Assembly: GCF_002900365.1 (NCBI RefSeq)
Contig: NZ_CP025979.1
Location: 2,418,001-2,482,000, forward strand
DNA from: Escherichia marmotae
GTDB lineage: Bacteria; Pseudomonadota; Gammaproteobacteria; Enterobacterales; Enterobacteriaceae
Direction of reading: 5' to 3'
DNA: 64,000 bases
The notes under the pieces were generated by a model. It searched no databases. It was not told where the DNA came from and saw nothing but the letters and a program-made list of their open reading frames with translations. Shown here one piece after another: positions 1-10,205 of this stretch. Position numbers and translations under genes: made by a program. The stretch's first letter is position 1. Each line of letters starts with the position of its first letter.

Positions 1-754
<754 letters not shown>

Positions 755-833
755 CTATCCAACCGAAGTGTACTATACATTCGGCAGGCCAGTTTAGCAC
801 AAAGAGCCTCGTAACCCAAATTCCAGCTTATTC

Positions 834-1985
834 TTAGTCAGCTTGCTTACGCAAGAATGCAGGGATATCCAGATAATCAGGTTCTTTCGCGGTTTGCGGC
901 GTATTGTCGTTCACCACTTTAGCGACCGGTTTCTGTTCCTGAGTCAGCGGTGCCATACCGTGCTGTTGGTAACGATCCATCACCGGCTGCTGAACTTGTT
1001 TATTGGTCACGAGAGTGATTTCAGGACGTTTGTCCATGCCGATGCCTGTTGCAACCACGGTTACACGCAGTTCATCGTTCATATCCGGGTCAAGAGATGT
1101 ACCGATAACCACAGTCGCGTTATCCGAAGCAAATGCACGGATGGTGTTACCTACGGTTTCGAATTCATCCAGACGCAGGTCGAAGCCCGCCGTGATGTTA
1201 ACCAGCACGCCGCGCGCGCCAGACAGGTCGATGTCTTCCAGCAGCGGAGAAGAGATAGCCATTTCAGCCGCTTCTTCCGCACGGTCTTCGCCGCTTGCCA
1301 CACCAGAACCCATCATCGCGTAGCCCATTTCAGACATCACGGTACGAACGTCTGCAAAGTCGACGTTCATCAGACCCGGACGAGTAATCAGTTCAGCGAT
1401 ACCCTGAACAGCACCTTTCAGCACATCATTCGCTGCGCCAAACGCATCAAGCAGGGAAATACCGCGACCGAGCACCTTCAGCAGTTTATCGTTCGGGATG
1501 GTAATCAGTGAGTCCACATGCTTGGACAATTCAGTGATCCCCTGCTCCGCGAAGGCCATACGCTTCTTGCCTTCAAAGTTGAAAGGCTTAGTCACGACAG
1601 CAACGGTCAGGATCCCCAAATCTTTTGCAACTTCAGCAACGACCGGCGCAGCACCTGTACCAGTACCGCCCCCCATACCTGCTGCAATAAATACCATGTC
1701 TGCACCTTCCAGCGCCGCACGCAATGCATCGCGATCCTCATCAGCCGCATTACGGCCAACTTCTGGATTAGCGCCAGCTCCCAGTCCTTTGGTTATACCA
1801 CTACCGATCTGAATCGTCTGCCCAACCGCTGTTTTACGCAGCGCCTGTGCATCGGTATTTACCGCGAAGAATTCAACACCTTCAATGCGCTCACGCACCA
1901 TGTGCTCAACAGCATTACCGCCGCCGCCGCCGACGCCGATGACTTTAATCACCGCGTCGTTGGTAAGTTCCATTGGTTCAAACAT
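834..1985 (-). CDS. ftsZ: Cell division protein FtsZ (tubulin-like GTPase)
   Basis: Forms the cytokinetic Z ring on the inner face of the membrane and recruits the divisome. The 383-residue length is the E. coli length. The N-terminal glycine-rich GVGGGGGNA motif is at about residues 17-25. The tubulin signature GGGTGTG is near residues 104-110, and the T7 loop NVDFADVRTVM, which completes the GTPase site of the next subunit, is near 207-217. A variable Q/P-rich linker follows, and the conserved C-terminal peptide DYLDIPAFLRKQAD binds FtsA, ZipA and MinC. The gene lies 60 bp after ftsA. In E. coli much ftsZ transcription starts at promoters inside ddlB, ftsQ and ftsA (known; not resolved here). 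Confidence 0.99.
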   Translation of the reverse strand: MFEPMELTNDAVIKVIGVGGGGGNAVEHMVRERIEGVEFFAVNTDAQALRKTAVGQTIQIGSGITKGLGAGANPEVGRNAADEDRDALRAALEGADMVFIAAGMGGGTGTGAAPVVAEVAKDLGILTVAVVTKPFNFEGKKRMAFAEQGITELSKHVDSLITIPNDKLLKVLGRGISLLDAFGAANDVLKGAVQGIAELITRPGLMNVDFADVRTVMSEMGYAMMGSGVASGEDRAEEAAEMAISSPLLEDIDLSGARGVLVNITAGFDLRLDEFETVGNTIRAFASDNATVVIGTSLDPDMNDELRVTVVATGIGMDKRPEITLVTNKQVQQPVMDRYQQHGMAPLTQEQKPVAKVVNDNTPQTAKEPDYLDIPAFLRKQAD

Positions 1986-2045
1986 AGTTTCTCTCCGATA
2001 TGTGCCTGTCGCCTGAGGCCGTAATCACCGTCGACCTCATAAAAA

Positions 2046-3308
2046 TTAAAACTCTTTTCGCAGCCAACTATTGAGTCGCTTGATCCACGAGCCAACTGAT
2101 GCTGTAACACGTTTTTCTACTTCCGCTTCACCGTTAAGATGTGACTCTTTCCCGTAGTGAAGCAATCCCACAGCCGTCGAGTAATACGGCTCCTGAGCAT
2201 AATCAGTTAAACCAGTGATATTCAGCGGCGCGCCAATACGCACCTGCGTATGAAACACTCGCTGAGCGCAGGCGGCAAGACCTTCGATCTGCGCCGCGCC
2301 ACCGGTTAATACAATGCCCGCCGCCAGGTGATGTTTCACACCTTGTTGGCGAAGCTTTTCCTGCAACTGCAATATCTCTTCGTTGACCAGATTGAGCAGC
2401 TCGGTATACCGTGGCTCAATCACCTCCGCCAGCGTCTGACGTTGCAGACTACGCGGTGGTCGCCCACCTACGCTCGGCACTTCCACACTCTCATCTTTAC
2501 CAACGATGGAGCCTAACGCGCAGCCATGGCGAACTTTAATCGCTTCGGCGTCGCTTGGCGGCGTGCCAAAGGCATAGGCGATATCACTGGTCACCACATT
2601 GCCAGCATAAGGAATTACCTTGGTGTGGCGCAATGCCCCACCGGTATAAACGGCGATATCCATTGTACCACCACCGATATCGACGACGCAGACTCCCAAT
2701 TCACGTTCGTCTTCCGTCAATACCGAATAACTTGATGCCAGTCCGGCAAATATCAGTTGGTCAACTTTCAGGCCACAACGTTCAACCGCTTTAACAATGT
2801 TTTTCGCCATATCATTGTGACATGTGATCAGGTGCACTTTTGCCTGCATTCGCACGCCGGAAAGCCCCACCGGGTTCTTGATCCCTTCCTGATAGTCAAT
2901 CGCGTACTCTTGCGGGATCACGTGCAACACACGATGTTCATCACGCACGCGCACCGATTTCGCGGTATGGACGACGTTTTCCACATCTTCTTGCGTCACT
3001 TCTTCTTCAGAAATGGGCACCATACCTATTTCATTCTGACAACTGATGTGCTTACCAGAAAGCGCCAGATATACTGAAGAGATCTGACAATCTGCCATCA
3101 ATTCTGCCTGGTCAATAGCGCGTTGTACGCATTTGACCACGGATTCGAGGTCGTTAACCCCGCCTTTATCCATACCACGTGATGGGCAACTGCCCACACC
3201 AATGATATTGACCATACCGTCGGGCAGAACTTCCCCTACTAAAGCGGCAACCTTCGCGGTACCAATCTCCAGTCCTACTACCAGTTTTCTGTCCGTCGCC
3301 TTGATCAT
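2046..3308 (-). CDS. ftsA: Cell division protein FtsA (actin-like membrane tether)
   Basis: Actin-family ATPase that tethers FtsZ polymers to the membrane and signals to the periplasmic synthases. It has 420 residues, the family length. Actin-fold phosphate motifs are visible: VGLEIGTAKVAALV at the N terminus, VVDIGGGTMDIAVYTGG near 210-225, and LTGGAAQIEG near 335-345. The extreme C terminus, GSWIKRLNSWLRKEF, is the amphipathic membrane-targeting helix. Its ATG overlaps the ftsQ stop by 4 nt, so the two are translationally coupled. FtsA and FtsZ must be held in a narrow ratio, which fits their adjacency. Confidence 0.99.
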   Translation of the reverse strand: MIKATDRKLVVGLEIGTAKVAALVGEVLPDGMVNIIGVGSCPSRGMDKGGVNDLESVVKCVQRAIDQAELMADCQISSVYLALSGKHISCQNEIGMVPISEEEVTQEDVENVVHTAKSVRVRDEHRVLHVIPQEYAIDYQEGIKNPVGLSGVRMQAKVHLITCHNDMAKNIVKAVERCGLKVDQLIFAGLASSYSVLTEDERELGVCVVDIGGGTMDIAVYTGGALRHTKVIPYAGNVVTSDIAYAFGTPPSDAEAIKVRHGCALGSIVGKDESVEVPSVGGRPPRSLQRQTLAEVIEPRYTELLNLVNEEILQLQEKLRQQGVKHHLAAGIVLTGGAAQIEGLAACAQRVFHTQVRIGAPLNITGLTDYAQEPYYSTAVGLLHYGKESHLNGEAEVEKRVTASVGSWIKRLNSWLRKEF

Positions 3309-4135
3309 TGTTGTTCTGCCTGTGCCTGATTTTGTTGCTGAGTAGATTCCTCTGGCGGCAAGGGCGCCCAGCCTACTGCCGCACCAGAGTCATAACGCAA
3401 ATCAACGTAGCTAATCCGTTTGCCATCGGTTTGCGCCTGCTGCTGTAAAACCGGATAAAGTTCTACAAAGCGAGCCAAACGTTTCATCGTATCGCCCCGG
3501 CCAAGGTTGAGCTTAATATCGTTATTCAGCGTCAACTGCCAGGAACGCCGCGCGGTCATCGCCGCTTCCTTCAGAGTAAATCTGTCCTTTGCCAGCATCT
3601 GCCCCATTTCGCGATAGCCCTGCAACACTTCATTTGCGCTGCCTTCCGGGCCATACAACATCGGGAGCACCTGCTTGCTGGTGCGATCTGGTGGCACGCT
3701 GAAGGTATTTCCTTCGGCGTCTACCATATGTTGATCATTCCACCGCGCAATCGGCACATATTCAACCAGATGAATCTTCAATTCATCAGGCCACTGCTTT
3801 CTGACGCTCACCTGCTTAATCCACGGCAGGCGTTGTTCTATTTGCGTCTGGATGATGTTGACATCCTGGGTCATAAAAGTACCCGGCTCACCCAACGCCA
3901 GGATCGACTGCCGGATATCGTCATTACGCGTGTAATGCCGTTCACCGGTCAACACCAGCTTTGAGAGCGGCAGGCGTTGCGCATCTTCCATCCAGCCCAA
4001 CACGACCCAGCCGCTCACCAACACTGTCGTTAAAACCGTCAGCAGGAAAAGGATCCCCGCCAGACGTGTTCCATTATTGCGGCGAGAAGAAATCTCTTCC
4101 TCGCTGTTTCGCGTGTTCAGAGCAGCCTGCGACAT
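3305..4135 (-). CDS. ftsQ: Cell division protein FtsQ
   Basis: Bitopic inner-membrane protein that links early and late divisome parts by binding FtsB and FtsL. The 276 residues comprise a short cytoplasmic N terminus, one membrane segment at about residues 27-49 (LAGILFLLTVLTTVLVSGWV), a periplasmic POTRA domain beginning with LSKLVLTGERHYTRNDD, and a beta domain with the YVDLRYDSGAAVGW stretch near its end. The Q-rich tail is usual. The start sits 1 bp after the ddlB stop, and the stop overlaps the ftsA start. Confidence 0.98.
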   Translation of the reverse strand: MSQAALNTRNSEEEISSRRNNGTRLAGILFLLTVLTTVLVSGWVVLGWMEDAQRLPLSKLVLTGERHYTRNDDIRQSILALGEPGTFMTQDVNIIQTQIEQRLPWIKQVSVRKQWPDELKIHLVEYVPIARWNDQHMVDAEGNTFSVPPDRTSKQVLPMLYGPEGSANEVLQGYREMGQMLAKDRFTLKEAAMTARRSWQLTLNNDIKLNLGRGDTMKRLARFVELYPVLQQQAQTDGKRISYVDLRYDSGAAVGWAPLPPEESTQQQNQAQAEQQ

Positions 4136-4136
4136 A

Positions 4137-5057
4137 TTAGTCCGCCAGTTCCAGAATTCGTACTACCAACTGCGAGAAGCTTAACCCCGCCTGACGCGCC
4201 GCCATCGGCACCAGACTATGGCTGGTCATACCCGGTGAGGTATTGGCTTCCAGCAGATAAAACTGTCCATCACTGTCCAGCATGACGTCAATACGCCCCC
4301 ATCCTTTGCAGCCTAAAGTCGTCCATGCTTTCAGCACTAATGCCTGCAAATTGGCCTCTTGTGACGCTTCCAGACCTGCGGGGCAGAAATACTGTGTCTC
4401 ATCAGAGAGATACTTTGCCTCATAATCATAGAAGGTTCCGGCGGGTTGAATACGTATTGACGGTAAAATTTCTTCACCGAGTATCGCAACCGTGAACTCC
4501 GGCCCACTTAGCCATTTTTCAATCAATACTTCTTCATCGTGCTGAAATGCCAATCTTAATGCATCTTGTAGAGCATTTTCTGCTACTACTTTTGACATTC
4601 CAACGCTGGAACCTTCGCGACTCGGCTTGACAATAAGCGGCAAACCTAAGGCAGAAATTTCTGCTAACTGCTTATCACTAAGGCCTTTTTCAAATTCTGC
4701 GCGGGTTAATGCCACCCACGGCGCTACCGGTAAACCTGCTCCCTGCCACAGCAATTTGCTGCGTAGTTTATCCATTGAAAGCGCAGATGCCATCACCCCG
4801 CTGCCGGTATAAGGTAGCCCCATCAGCTCGAGCATGCCCTGCAATGTGCCGTCTTCACCGCCGCGCCCGTGCAGAGCGATAAATACTTTCTGAAAGCCCA
4901 TCGCCTTCAGTTGCATCACGTCGACTTCTTTCGGATCGACAGGATGCGCGTTGATACTGCCTTCACGCAGCCCGGCTAACACTGCAGCACCAGAATTCAA
5001 AGAAACTTCTCTCTCTGCGGAGTTCCCGCCCAACAGGACCGCGATTTTATCAGTCAT
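4137..5057 (-). CDS. ddlB: D-alanine--D-alanine ligase B
   Basis: ATP-grasp ligase that joins two D-Ala to make the dipeptide added by MurF to the peptidoglycan precursor. It has 306 residues, the usual length. Visible signatures are LLGGNSAEREVSLNSG at the N terminus, LHGRGGEDGTLQG near 63-75, the ATP-grasp loop PSREGSSVGMSKV near 146-158, and LEANTSPGMTSHSL near 270-283, which carries the Mg-binding Glu and Asn. It overlaps murC by 8 nt upstream and is 1 bp from ftsQ downstream. In E. coli the coding sequence also contains promoters for the downstream fts genes (established, not shown here). Confidence 0.98.
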   Translation of the reverse strand: MTDKIAVLLGGNSAEREVSLNSGAAVLAGLREGSINAHPVDPKEVDVMQLKAMGFQKVFIALHGRGGEDGTLQGMLELMGLPYTGSGVMASALSMDKLRSKLLWQGAGLPVAPWVALTRAEFEKGLSDKQLAEISALGLPLIVKPSREGSSVGMSKVVAENALQDALRLAFQHDEEVLIEKWLSGPEFTVAILGEEILPSIRIQPAGTFYDYEAKYLSDETQYFCPAGLEASQEANLQALVLKAWTTLGCKGWGRIDVMLDSDGQFYLLEANTSPGMTSHSLVPMAARQAGLSFSQLVVRILELAD

Positions 5058-6525
5058 GTTGCTCTTCCTCCGGAGTTTGCGGCTTCAGTTTGATTTCAGC
5101 TAAAGAACGAGCAATTTTTCCGATATTACCCGCCCCCTGCACAAGAATCAGGTCGTTACCAGTTAATACCGGTGCTAACATCTCGGCTACCTGCGCCGGA
5201 TCAGGCACCAGAATGGGATCAATTTTCCCACGTCCACGAATTGTACGACACAACGAACGGCTGTCCGCTCCCGGAATCGGTGCTTCGCCAGCCGGATAAA
5301 CGTCCAGCATCAATAAGGTATCGACCTGGGTCAGGACATTGGCAAAATCGTCATACAGATCACGAGTGCGGGTGAAACGGTGCGGCTGAAACAGCATCAC
5401 CAGGTTTTTATCCGGCCAGCCAGCACGCGCCGCTTTAATCGTGGCATCCACTTCTGTCGGATGGTGGCCGTAGTCATCGACCAGCATTGCTGTACCGCTT
5501 TTACCGTTGACCGGCTCCAGCGGAAACTCACCGAGGAAATCAAAGCGACGACCGGTTCCCTGGAAGCTCTCCAGCGCACGCAGAATAGCGTCGTCGTCAA
5601 TCCCCTCTTCCGTGGCGACCGCAACCGCAGCGGCAGCGTTCAGCGCATTATGACGGCCTGGCGCATTCAGAGTAACGCGCATCGGCTCTTTGTCCTGGCG
5701 CAGCAACGTAAAGTGCCCCTGCGGGCCAATCTGCTGATAATCTTCCACACGAACGTCAGCATCTTCACTGAAACCATAAGTGGTAATCTGACGGCCAACG
5801 CGCGGTAACAACTCACGGATCACCGGGTCGTCAACACACATCACCGCACGTCCGTAAAACGGCAGGTTGTGCAGAAAATTAATAAAAGTCTGTTTTAAAT
5901 TCTCGAAGTCACCCTGGTAGGTATCCATGTGATCGGCTTCGATATTGGTGACAATCGCCACCATCGGTTGCAGATGCAGGAACGATGCGTCGCTCTCATC
6001 CGCTTCGGCAATCAGGTAACGCCCGTGACCTAAACGTGCATGAACACCCGCCGCTTTTACCAGCCCACCGTTAACGAAGGTCGGGTCGAGGCCCGCTTCT
6101 GCGTAGATGCTGGAAACCATCGCGGTGGTGGTGGTTTTACCGTGTGTCCCGGCAATGGCGATGCCATGACGAAAACGCATTAACTCGGCCAGCATTTCCG
6201 CACGACGAATAACCGGAATACGCGCTTCATGGGCAGCAACAATCTCTGGGTTGTCAGCAGAAATCGCGCTGGAAACAACGACCACGCTGGCGTCACGCAC
6301 GTTTTCCGGGCGATGGTTGAAGTAAATCGTCGCCCCCAGATTCATTAACTGCTGCGTGACCGGATTTGGCGCTAAATCGGAACCACTGATCTGATACCCT
6401 TCATTGGCCAGAACTTCGGCAATACCGCCCATACCGGCACCACCGATGCCGACAAAGTGTATGTGCCGAACGCGACGCATTTCGGGCACGATGGAACGCA
6501 GTTTTGCCAATTGTTGTGTATTCAT
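5050..6525 (-). CDS. murC: UDP-N-acetylmuramate--L-alanine ligase
   Basis: First of the four Mur amide ligases; adds L-Ala to UDP-MurNAc in the cytoplasm. It has 491 residues. The N-terminal Rossmann segment HFVGIGGAGMGGIAEVL is at about 22-38, the P-loop GTHGKTTTTAM near 124-134, and the mid-domain VTNIEADHMD motif, typical of Mur ligases, follows. LVDDYGHHPTEV marks the C-terminal region. It lies 53 nt after murG, one of the longer gaps in this otherwise tightly packed operon, and overlaps ddlB by 8 nt. Confidence 0.99.
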   Translation of the reverse strand: MNTQQLAKLRSIVPEMRRVRHIHFVGIGGAGMGGIAEVLANEGYQISGSDLAPNPVTQQLMNLGATIYFNHRPENVRDASVVVVSSAISADNPEIVAAHEARIPVIRRAEMLAELMRFRHGIAIAGTHGKTTTTAMVSSIYAEAGLDPTFVNGGLVKAAGVHARLGHGRYLIAEADESDASFLHLQPMVAIVTNIEADHMDTYQGDFENLKQTFINFLHNLPFYGRAVMCVDDPVIRELLPRVGRQITTYGFSEDADVRVEDYQQIGPQGHFTLLRQDKEPMRVTLNAPGRHNALNAAAAVAVATEEGIDDDAILRALESFQGTGRRFDFLGEFPLEPVNGKSGTAMLVDDYGHHPTEVDATIKAARAGWPDKNLVMLFQPHRFTRTRDLYDDFANVLTQVDTLLMLDVYPAGEAPIPGADSRSLCRTIRGRGKIDPILVPDPAQVAEMLAPVLTGNDLILVQGAGNIGKIARSLAEIKLKPQTPEEEQHD

Positions 6526-6578
6526 TCTTTACGCCATTAACTTCTCAAATTCATGCGATGCAAAAGGCATCGCCACAA

Positions 6579-7646
6579 TTACGCCCGGGCAGCCCGGCTC
6601 ACTTCATTTGCCACTCGCTCGGTGGCATCCGGAATGGATGCAGCACGGGCGCGTTCTGCCATGGTTAATAAGGTTTCTCGCGACCACCCGGCCAGGGTGT
6701 TGGCGACAGCGTCCACAGTAAGTTGCGGTTGCTCGATAATTTTGGCTGCGCCCGCTTTTTCCAGCGGCAGCGCATTCCAGTATTGCTGGCGGTCTTTATG
6801 CTGAAACGGCACAAACAATGCCGGTAGCCCCGCCGCGGCGATTTCACTCACCGTCAACGCGCCGGAGCGGCAAACAACGACATCCGCCCATGCATAGGCC
6901 GCCGCCATATCATCAATAAATTCTGTCACTTTATGCTGCGGTTGCCCCGCTTCGGCATAAGCCTGTTCAACAGATTGTTGCGAACCTTTGCCACTCTGAT
7001 GCCAGATAGTTACCGTATCGCCCAGCTTTGCTGCGACCTGAGGCATTGTCTGGTTAAGAATACGCGCGCCCTGCGAACCACCCACCACCAACACACGAAT
7101 CGGGCCTTCACGCCCGGCCAAACGTTGCTGCGGTAACGGCAGCGCCAGCACATCGGTACGCACCGGGTTACCAACCACTTCCGCATTGGGGAAAGCGCCT
7201 GGAAACGCCTGCATCACTTTGGTGGCAATTTTCGCCAGCCATTTATTGGTCAAGCCTGCAATGCCGTTTTGTTCGTGAAGTACAACCGGAATGCCTAACG
7301 ACCATGCTGCCAGACCACCTGGCCCGGAAACGTAACCGCCCATCCCGAGCACCACATCAGGCTTGTAAGCTTTCATAATTGCCCGCGCCTGCCGCCAGGC
7401 GTTAAAGATACGCAGCGGAGCCACGAGTAATGCTTTGATCCCCTTACCACGCAGGCCGGAGATACGAATAAAGTCGATCTCAATACCGTGCTTCGGCACT
7501 AAGTCCGCTTCCATACGATCGGCAGTACCCAGCCAGCGAACTTGCCACCCCTGGGTCATTAAATGGTGCGCAACCGCCAGCCCGGGGAACACATGTCCGC
7601 CAGTACCGCCAGCCATCACCATTAATCGCTTCCCTTGACCACTCAT
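6579..7646 (-). CDS. murG: Lipid I GlcNAc transferase
   Basis: GT-B glycosyltransferase at the inner face of the membrane; adds GlcNAc from UDP-GlcNAc to lipid I, giving lipid II. It has 355 residues. The N-terminal glycine loop GGTGGHVFPGLAVA and the second loop VVGGSQGARILN are present. VVCRSGALTVSEIAAAGLPA is the donor-binding segment of the C-terminal domain. Its ATG overlaps the ftsW stop by 4 nt. Placement between ftsW and murC matches the E. coli dcw cluster exactly. Confidence 0.99.
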   Translation of the reverse strand: MSGQGKRLMVMAGGTGGHVFPGLAVAHHLMTQGWQVRWLGTADRMEADLVPKHGIEIDFIRISGLRGKGIKALLVAPLRIFNAWRQARAIMKAYKPDVVLGMGGYVSGPGGLAAWSLGIPVVLHEQNGIAGLTNKWLAKIATKVMQAFPGAFPNAEVVGNPVRTDVLALPLPQQRLAGREGPIRVLVVGGSQGARILNQTMPQVAAKLGDTVTIWHQSGKGSQQSVEQAYAEAGQPQHKVTEFIDDMAAAYAWADVVVCRSGALTVSEIAAAGLPALFVPFQHKDRQQYWNALPLEKAGAAKIIEQPQLTVDAVANTLAGWSRETLLTMAERARAASIPDATERVANEVSRAARA

Positions 7647-8887
7647 CGTGAACCTCGTGCAAACGCCTGCGCTTTCTCCAGACGCGTTTCATAATCAATA
7701 CGCAACAGCATCATGATGGCTGTCGACATAATCAGTAAACTCGAACCACCGTAACTGATCAGCGGCAATGTCAAACCTTTGGTCGGTAGCATCCCCGCCG
7801 CCGCGCCTACGTTAACCAGCGCCTGGAAACTAAACCAGATGCCAATTGAACAGGCGAGAAAACCAGAAAAGCGGTGGTCAATTTCTAACGCTTTACGGCC
7901 AATCGACATCGCACGAAAAGCGACGAAGAATACCATTAAAAGCGCCAGCACCACACCGATATACCCCAGTTCTTCTCCGATAATGGCGAAAATAAAGTCA
8001 GTATGCGCTTCCGGCAGATACTCCAGTTTTTGTACCGAGTTACCTAAACCTTGCCCCCACAATTCGCCACGACCAAACGCCATCAATGATTGCGTCAACT
8101 GATAGCCGCTGCCGAACGGGTCTTCCCACGGGTTCCAGAACGCGGTAACGCGGCGAATACGGTATGGTTCAGCGAGGATCAGCAACACAACTGCTGAAAT
8201 CCCCATGCCGATAATGGCAATGAATTGCCATAATTTCGCCCCCGCCAGGAACAGCATCGCCAGCGTGGTCACAAACAACACCACCACCGTACCGAGGTCA
8301 GGCTGCGCCAGCAGCAACACTGCCAGTACCAGAATCACCCCCATCGGTTTCAGGAAGCCGCGCAAGTTATTACGCACTTCGTCACCTTTGCGCACCAGAT
8401 AGTTGGCGATATAGCAAAACAGCGACAGCTTAGTCAGTTCCGCAGGCTGAATACGCAGCAGGCCGAGATCGATCCAACGCGATGCCCCTTTAACTGAGCT
8501 ACCCACCACCAGCACGATCATCAGCAAGATGATTGACCCGAGCAGCATTGTGGCGCTGTAGCGCTGCCAGAACTCCATCGGCAGGCGCAGCGTAATGATC
8601 GCCAGAATGAACGCCAGGATCAGGTAAACACCATCACGCTTCGCGAAGAAGAACGGATCGTTGGTTAAGCGTTGCCCGATGGGCATTGACGCCGAGGTCA
8701 CCATGATAAAGCCAATCGCCGCGAGGCCGAAGGTCAGCCACAGCAAGGTACGATCGTACATGATCAGGCTGTCGGTATCTTTTTCCCGCGAGCCCATCAC
8801 CCAGCCCTTCAGCGCCGTGGAGATCCAGACCAGGATACTGAATCCCGGCAGACGCGGCATTTTCAGGCGAGGGAAAGATAAACGCAT
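7643..8887 (-). CDS. ftsW: Septal peptidoglycan glycosyltransferase FtsW (SEDS)
   Basis: Polytopic SEDS-family protein that polymerises lipid II at the septum together with FtsI. I take the ATG at 8885-8887 (MRLSFPRLKM, 414 residues). It is the K-12 start and shares one base with the murD stop (TGATG); an extra in-frame TTG just upstream is not needed. About ten hydrophobic segments are visible. The periplasmic loop PEAHTDFIFAIIGEELG contains the Asp considered catalytic in this family, and GLTLPLISYGGSSLL near the end is the SEDS signature. Confidence 0.98.
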   Translation of the reverse strand: MRLSFPRLKMPRLPGFSILVWISTALKGWVMGSREKDTDSLIMYDRTLLWLTFGLAAIGFIMVTSASMPIGQRLTNDPFFFAKRDGVYLILAFILAIITLRLPMEFWQRYSATMLLGSIILLMIVLVVGSSVKGASRWIDLGLLRIQPAELTKLSLFCYIANYLVRKGDEVRNNLRGFLKPMGVILVLAVLLLAQPDLGTVVVLFVTTLAMLFLAGAKLWQFIAIIGMGISAVVLLILAEPYRIRRVTAFWNPWEDPFGSGYQLTQSLMAFGRGELWGQGLGNSVQKLEYLPEAHTDFIFAIIGEELGYIGVVLALLMVFFVAFRAMSIGRKALEIDHRFSGFLACSIGIWFSFQALVNVGAAAGMLPTKGLTLPLISYGGSSLLIMSTAIMMLLRIDYETRLEKAQAFARGSR

Positions 8888-10203
8888 CAACCAAACTCCT
8901 TCGCCAGACGAGCAAATTCATTGCCCCGTTGTTCAAAGCTCTTGAACTGATCGAGGCTGGCACAGGCCGGAGAGAGCAGAACCATATCTCCCGGTCGCAC
9001 GCGCGGAGCCAATAGACGCATCGCCTGCTCCATGGTTTCGGTTTGTTCAGCCACTTCCGGGCGTAAAGCCGCTAACTGCGCACCGTCGCGACCGAAGCAA
9101 TACAGACGAACGTTATCGCCATTCAGATAGCGCGCCAGCGGACTAAAATCCGCCGATTTGCCATCGCCGCCTAACAACAAGTGCAGCGTACCGTCAACAT
9201 GCAAGCCGTTTAGCGCGGCTTCCGTACTGCCGACGTTGGTAGCTTTCGAGTCGTTAATCCAGCGTACGCCATTGTGCTCAAGCACCACTTCAAAGCGATG
9301 CGGCAGACCGGTAAAAGTCGTTAGCGCTGTCAGGCTGCTGGCTCGCGGTAACCCTGCGGCATCCGCCAGCGCCAGTGCCGCCAGCGCATTGGTGTAGTTA
9401 TGTTGTCCTGAAAGTTTCATCTCTTTCACGTTCAACACTTTCTCACCTTTCACCCGCAGCCAGGTTTCGCCCTGCTGATGATTCAGGTGATAGTCACCCA
9501 TGTTGACGCCAAAGCTGACGCAACGTTCATCCGCACCGCGGATCGGCATCGTTAAGGCATCATCGGCATTAACCACGCAAACTTTCGCATTTTCGTAAAT
9601 GCGCAGTTTTGCCGCACGATACTGTTGCAAACCAAACGGATAACGATCCATATGATCTTCAGTTACGTTCAGAATGGTCGCTGCCACCGCCTGTAAACTG
9701 GAGGTTGTTTCCAGTTGGAAGCTCGACAGTTCCAACACGTACAGTTCGCACTCATCATCGAGTAACATCAACGCTGGCAGACCAATGTTGCCACCGACGC
9801 CAACGTTAACACCTGCTGCTTTCGCCATTTCGCCCACTAAGGTGGTGACCGTACTTTTGCCGTTAGAACCCGTGATCGCCACAATCGGCGCTTGCGCTTC
9901 GCGGCAGAACAGTTCGATATCACCAACGATTTCGATTCCGGCATCGGCAGCGGCGCTTAAGGATGGATGCGCCAGCGCAATGCCGGGGCTGGCGACAATA
10001 AGATCTGCCGCCATCAGCCATTCATCATTAAGACCGCCAGTATGACGTTCTACCGTTTCGGGTAATTTATCCAGGCCAAGCGGTGTCATACGCGTATCCA
10101 TAACGCGCGGCGTCACGCCGCGAGCAAGGAAAAAGTCTACGCAGGAAAGCCCGGTGAGGCCCAGGCCGATAATGACGACATTTTTACCCAGGTAATCAGC
10201 CAT
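8887..10203 (-). CDS. murD: UDP-N-acetylmuramoyl-L-alanine--D-glutamate ligase
   Basis: Adds D-Glu to UDP-MurNAc-L-Ala. It has 438 residues. The order is an N-terminal nucleotide-sugar domain (VIIGLGLTGLSCVDFFLARG), the P-loop GSNGKSTVTTLVGE near 112-125, the Mur signature LNVTEDHMDRYPFG near 178-191, INDSKATNVGSTEAAL in the C-terminal domain, and LSPACASLDQFKSFEQRG near the end. It starts 2 bp after mraY and its stop overlaps the ftsW start by one base. Confidence 0.99.
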   Translation of the reverse strand: MADYLGKNVVIIGLGLTGLSCVDFFLARGVTPRVMDTRMTPLGLDKLPETVERHTGGLNDEWLMAADLIVASPGIALAHPSLSAAADAGIEIVGDIELFCREAQAPIVAITGSNGKSTVTTLVGEMAKAAGVNVGVGGNIGLPALMLLDDECELYVLELSSFQLETTSSLQAVAATILNVTEDHMDRYPFGLQQYRAAKLRIYENAKVCVVNADDALTMPIRGADERCVSFGVNMGDYHLNHQQGETWLRVKGEKVLNVKEMKLSGQHNYTNALAALALADAAGLPRASSLTALTTFTGLPHRFEVVLEHNGVRWINDSKATNVGSTEAALNGLHVDGTLHLLLGGDGKSADFSPLARYLNGDNVRLYCFGRDGAQLAALRPEVAEQTETMEQAMRLLAPRVRPGDMVLLSPACASLDQFKSFEQRGNEFARLAKEFG

Positions 10204-10205
10204 GA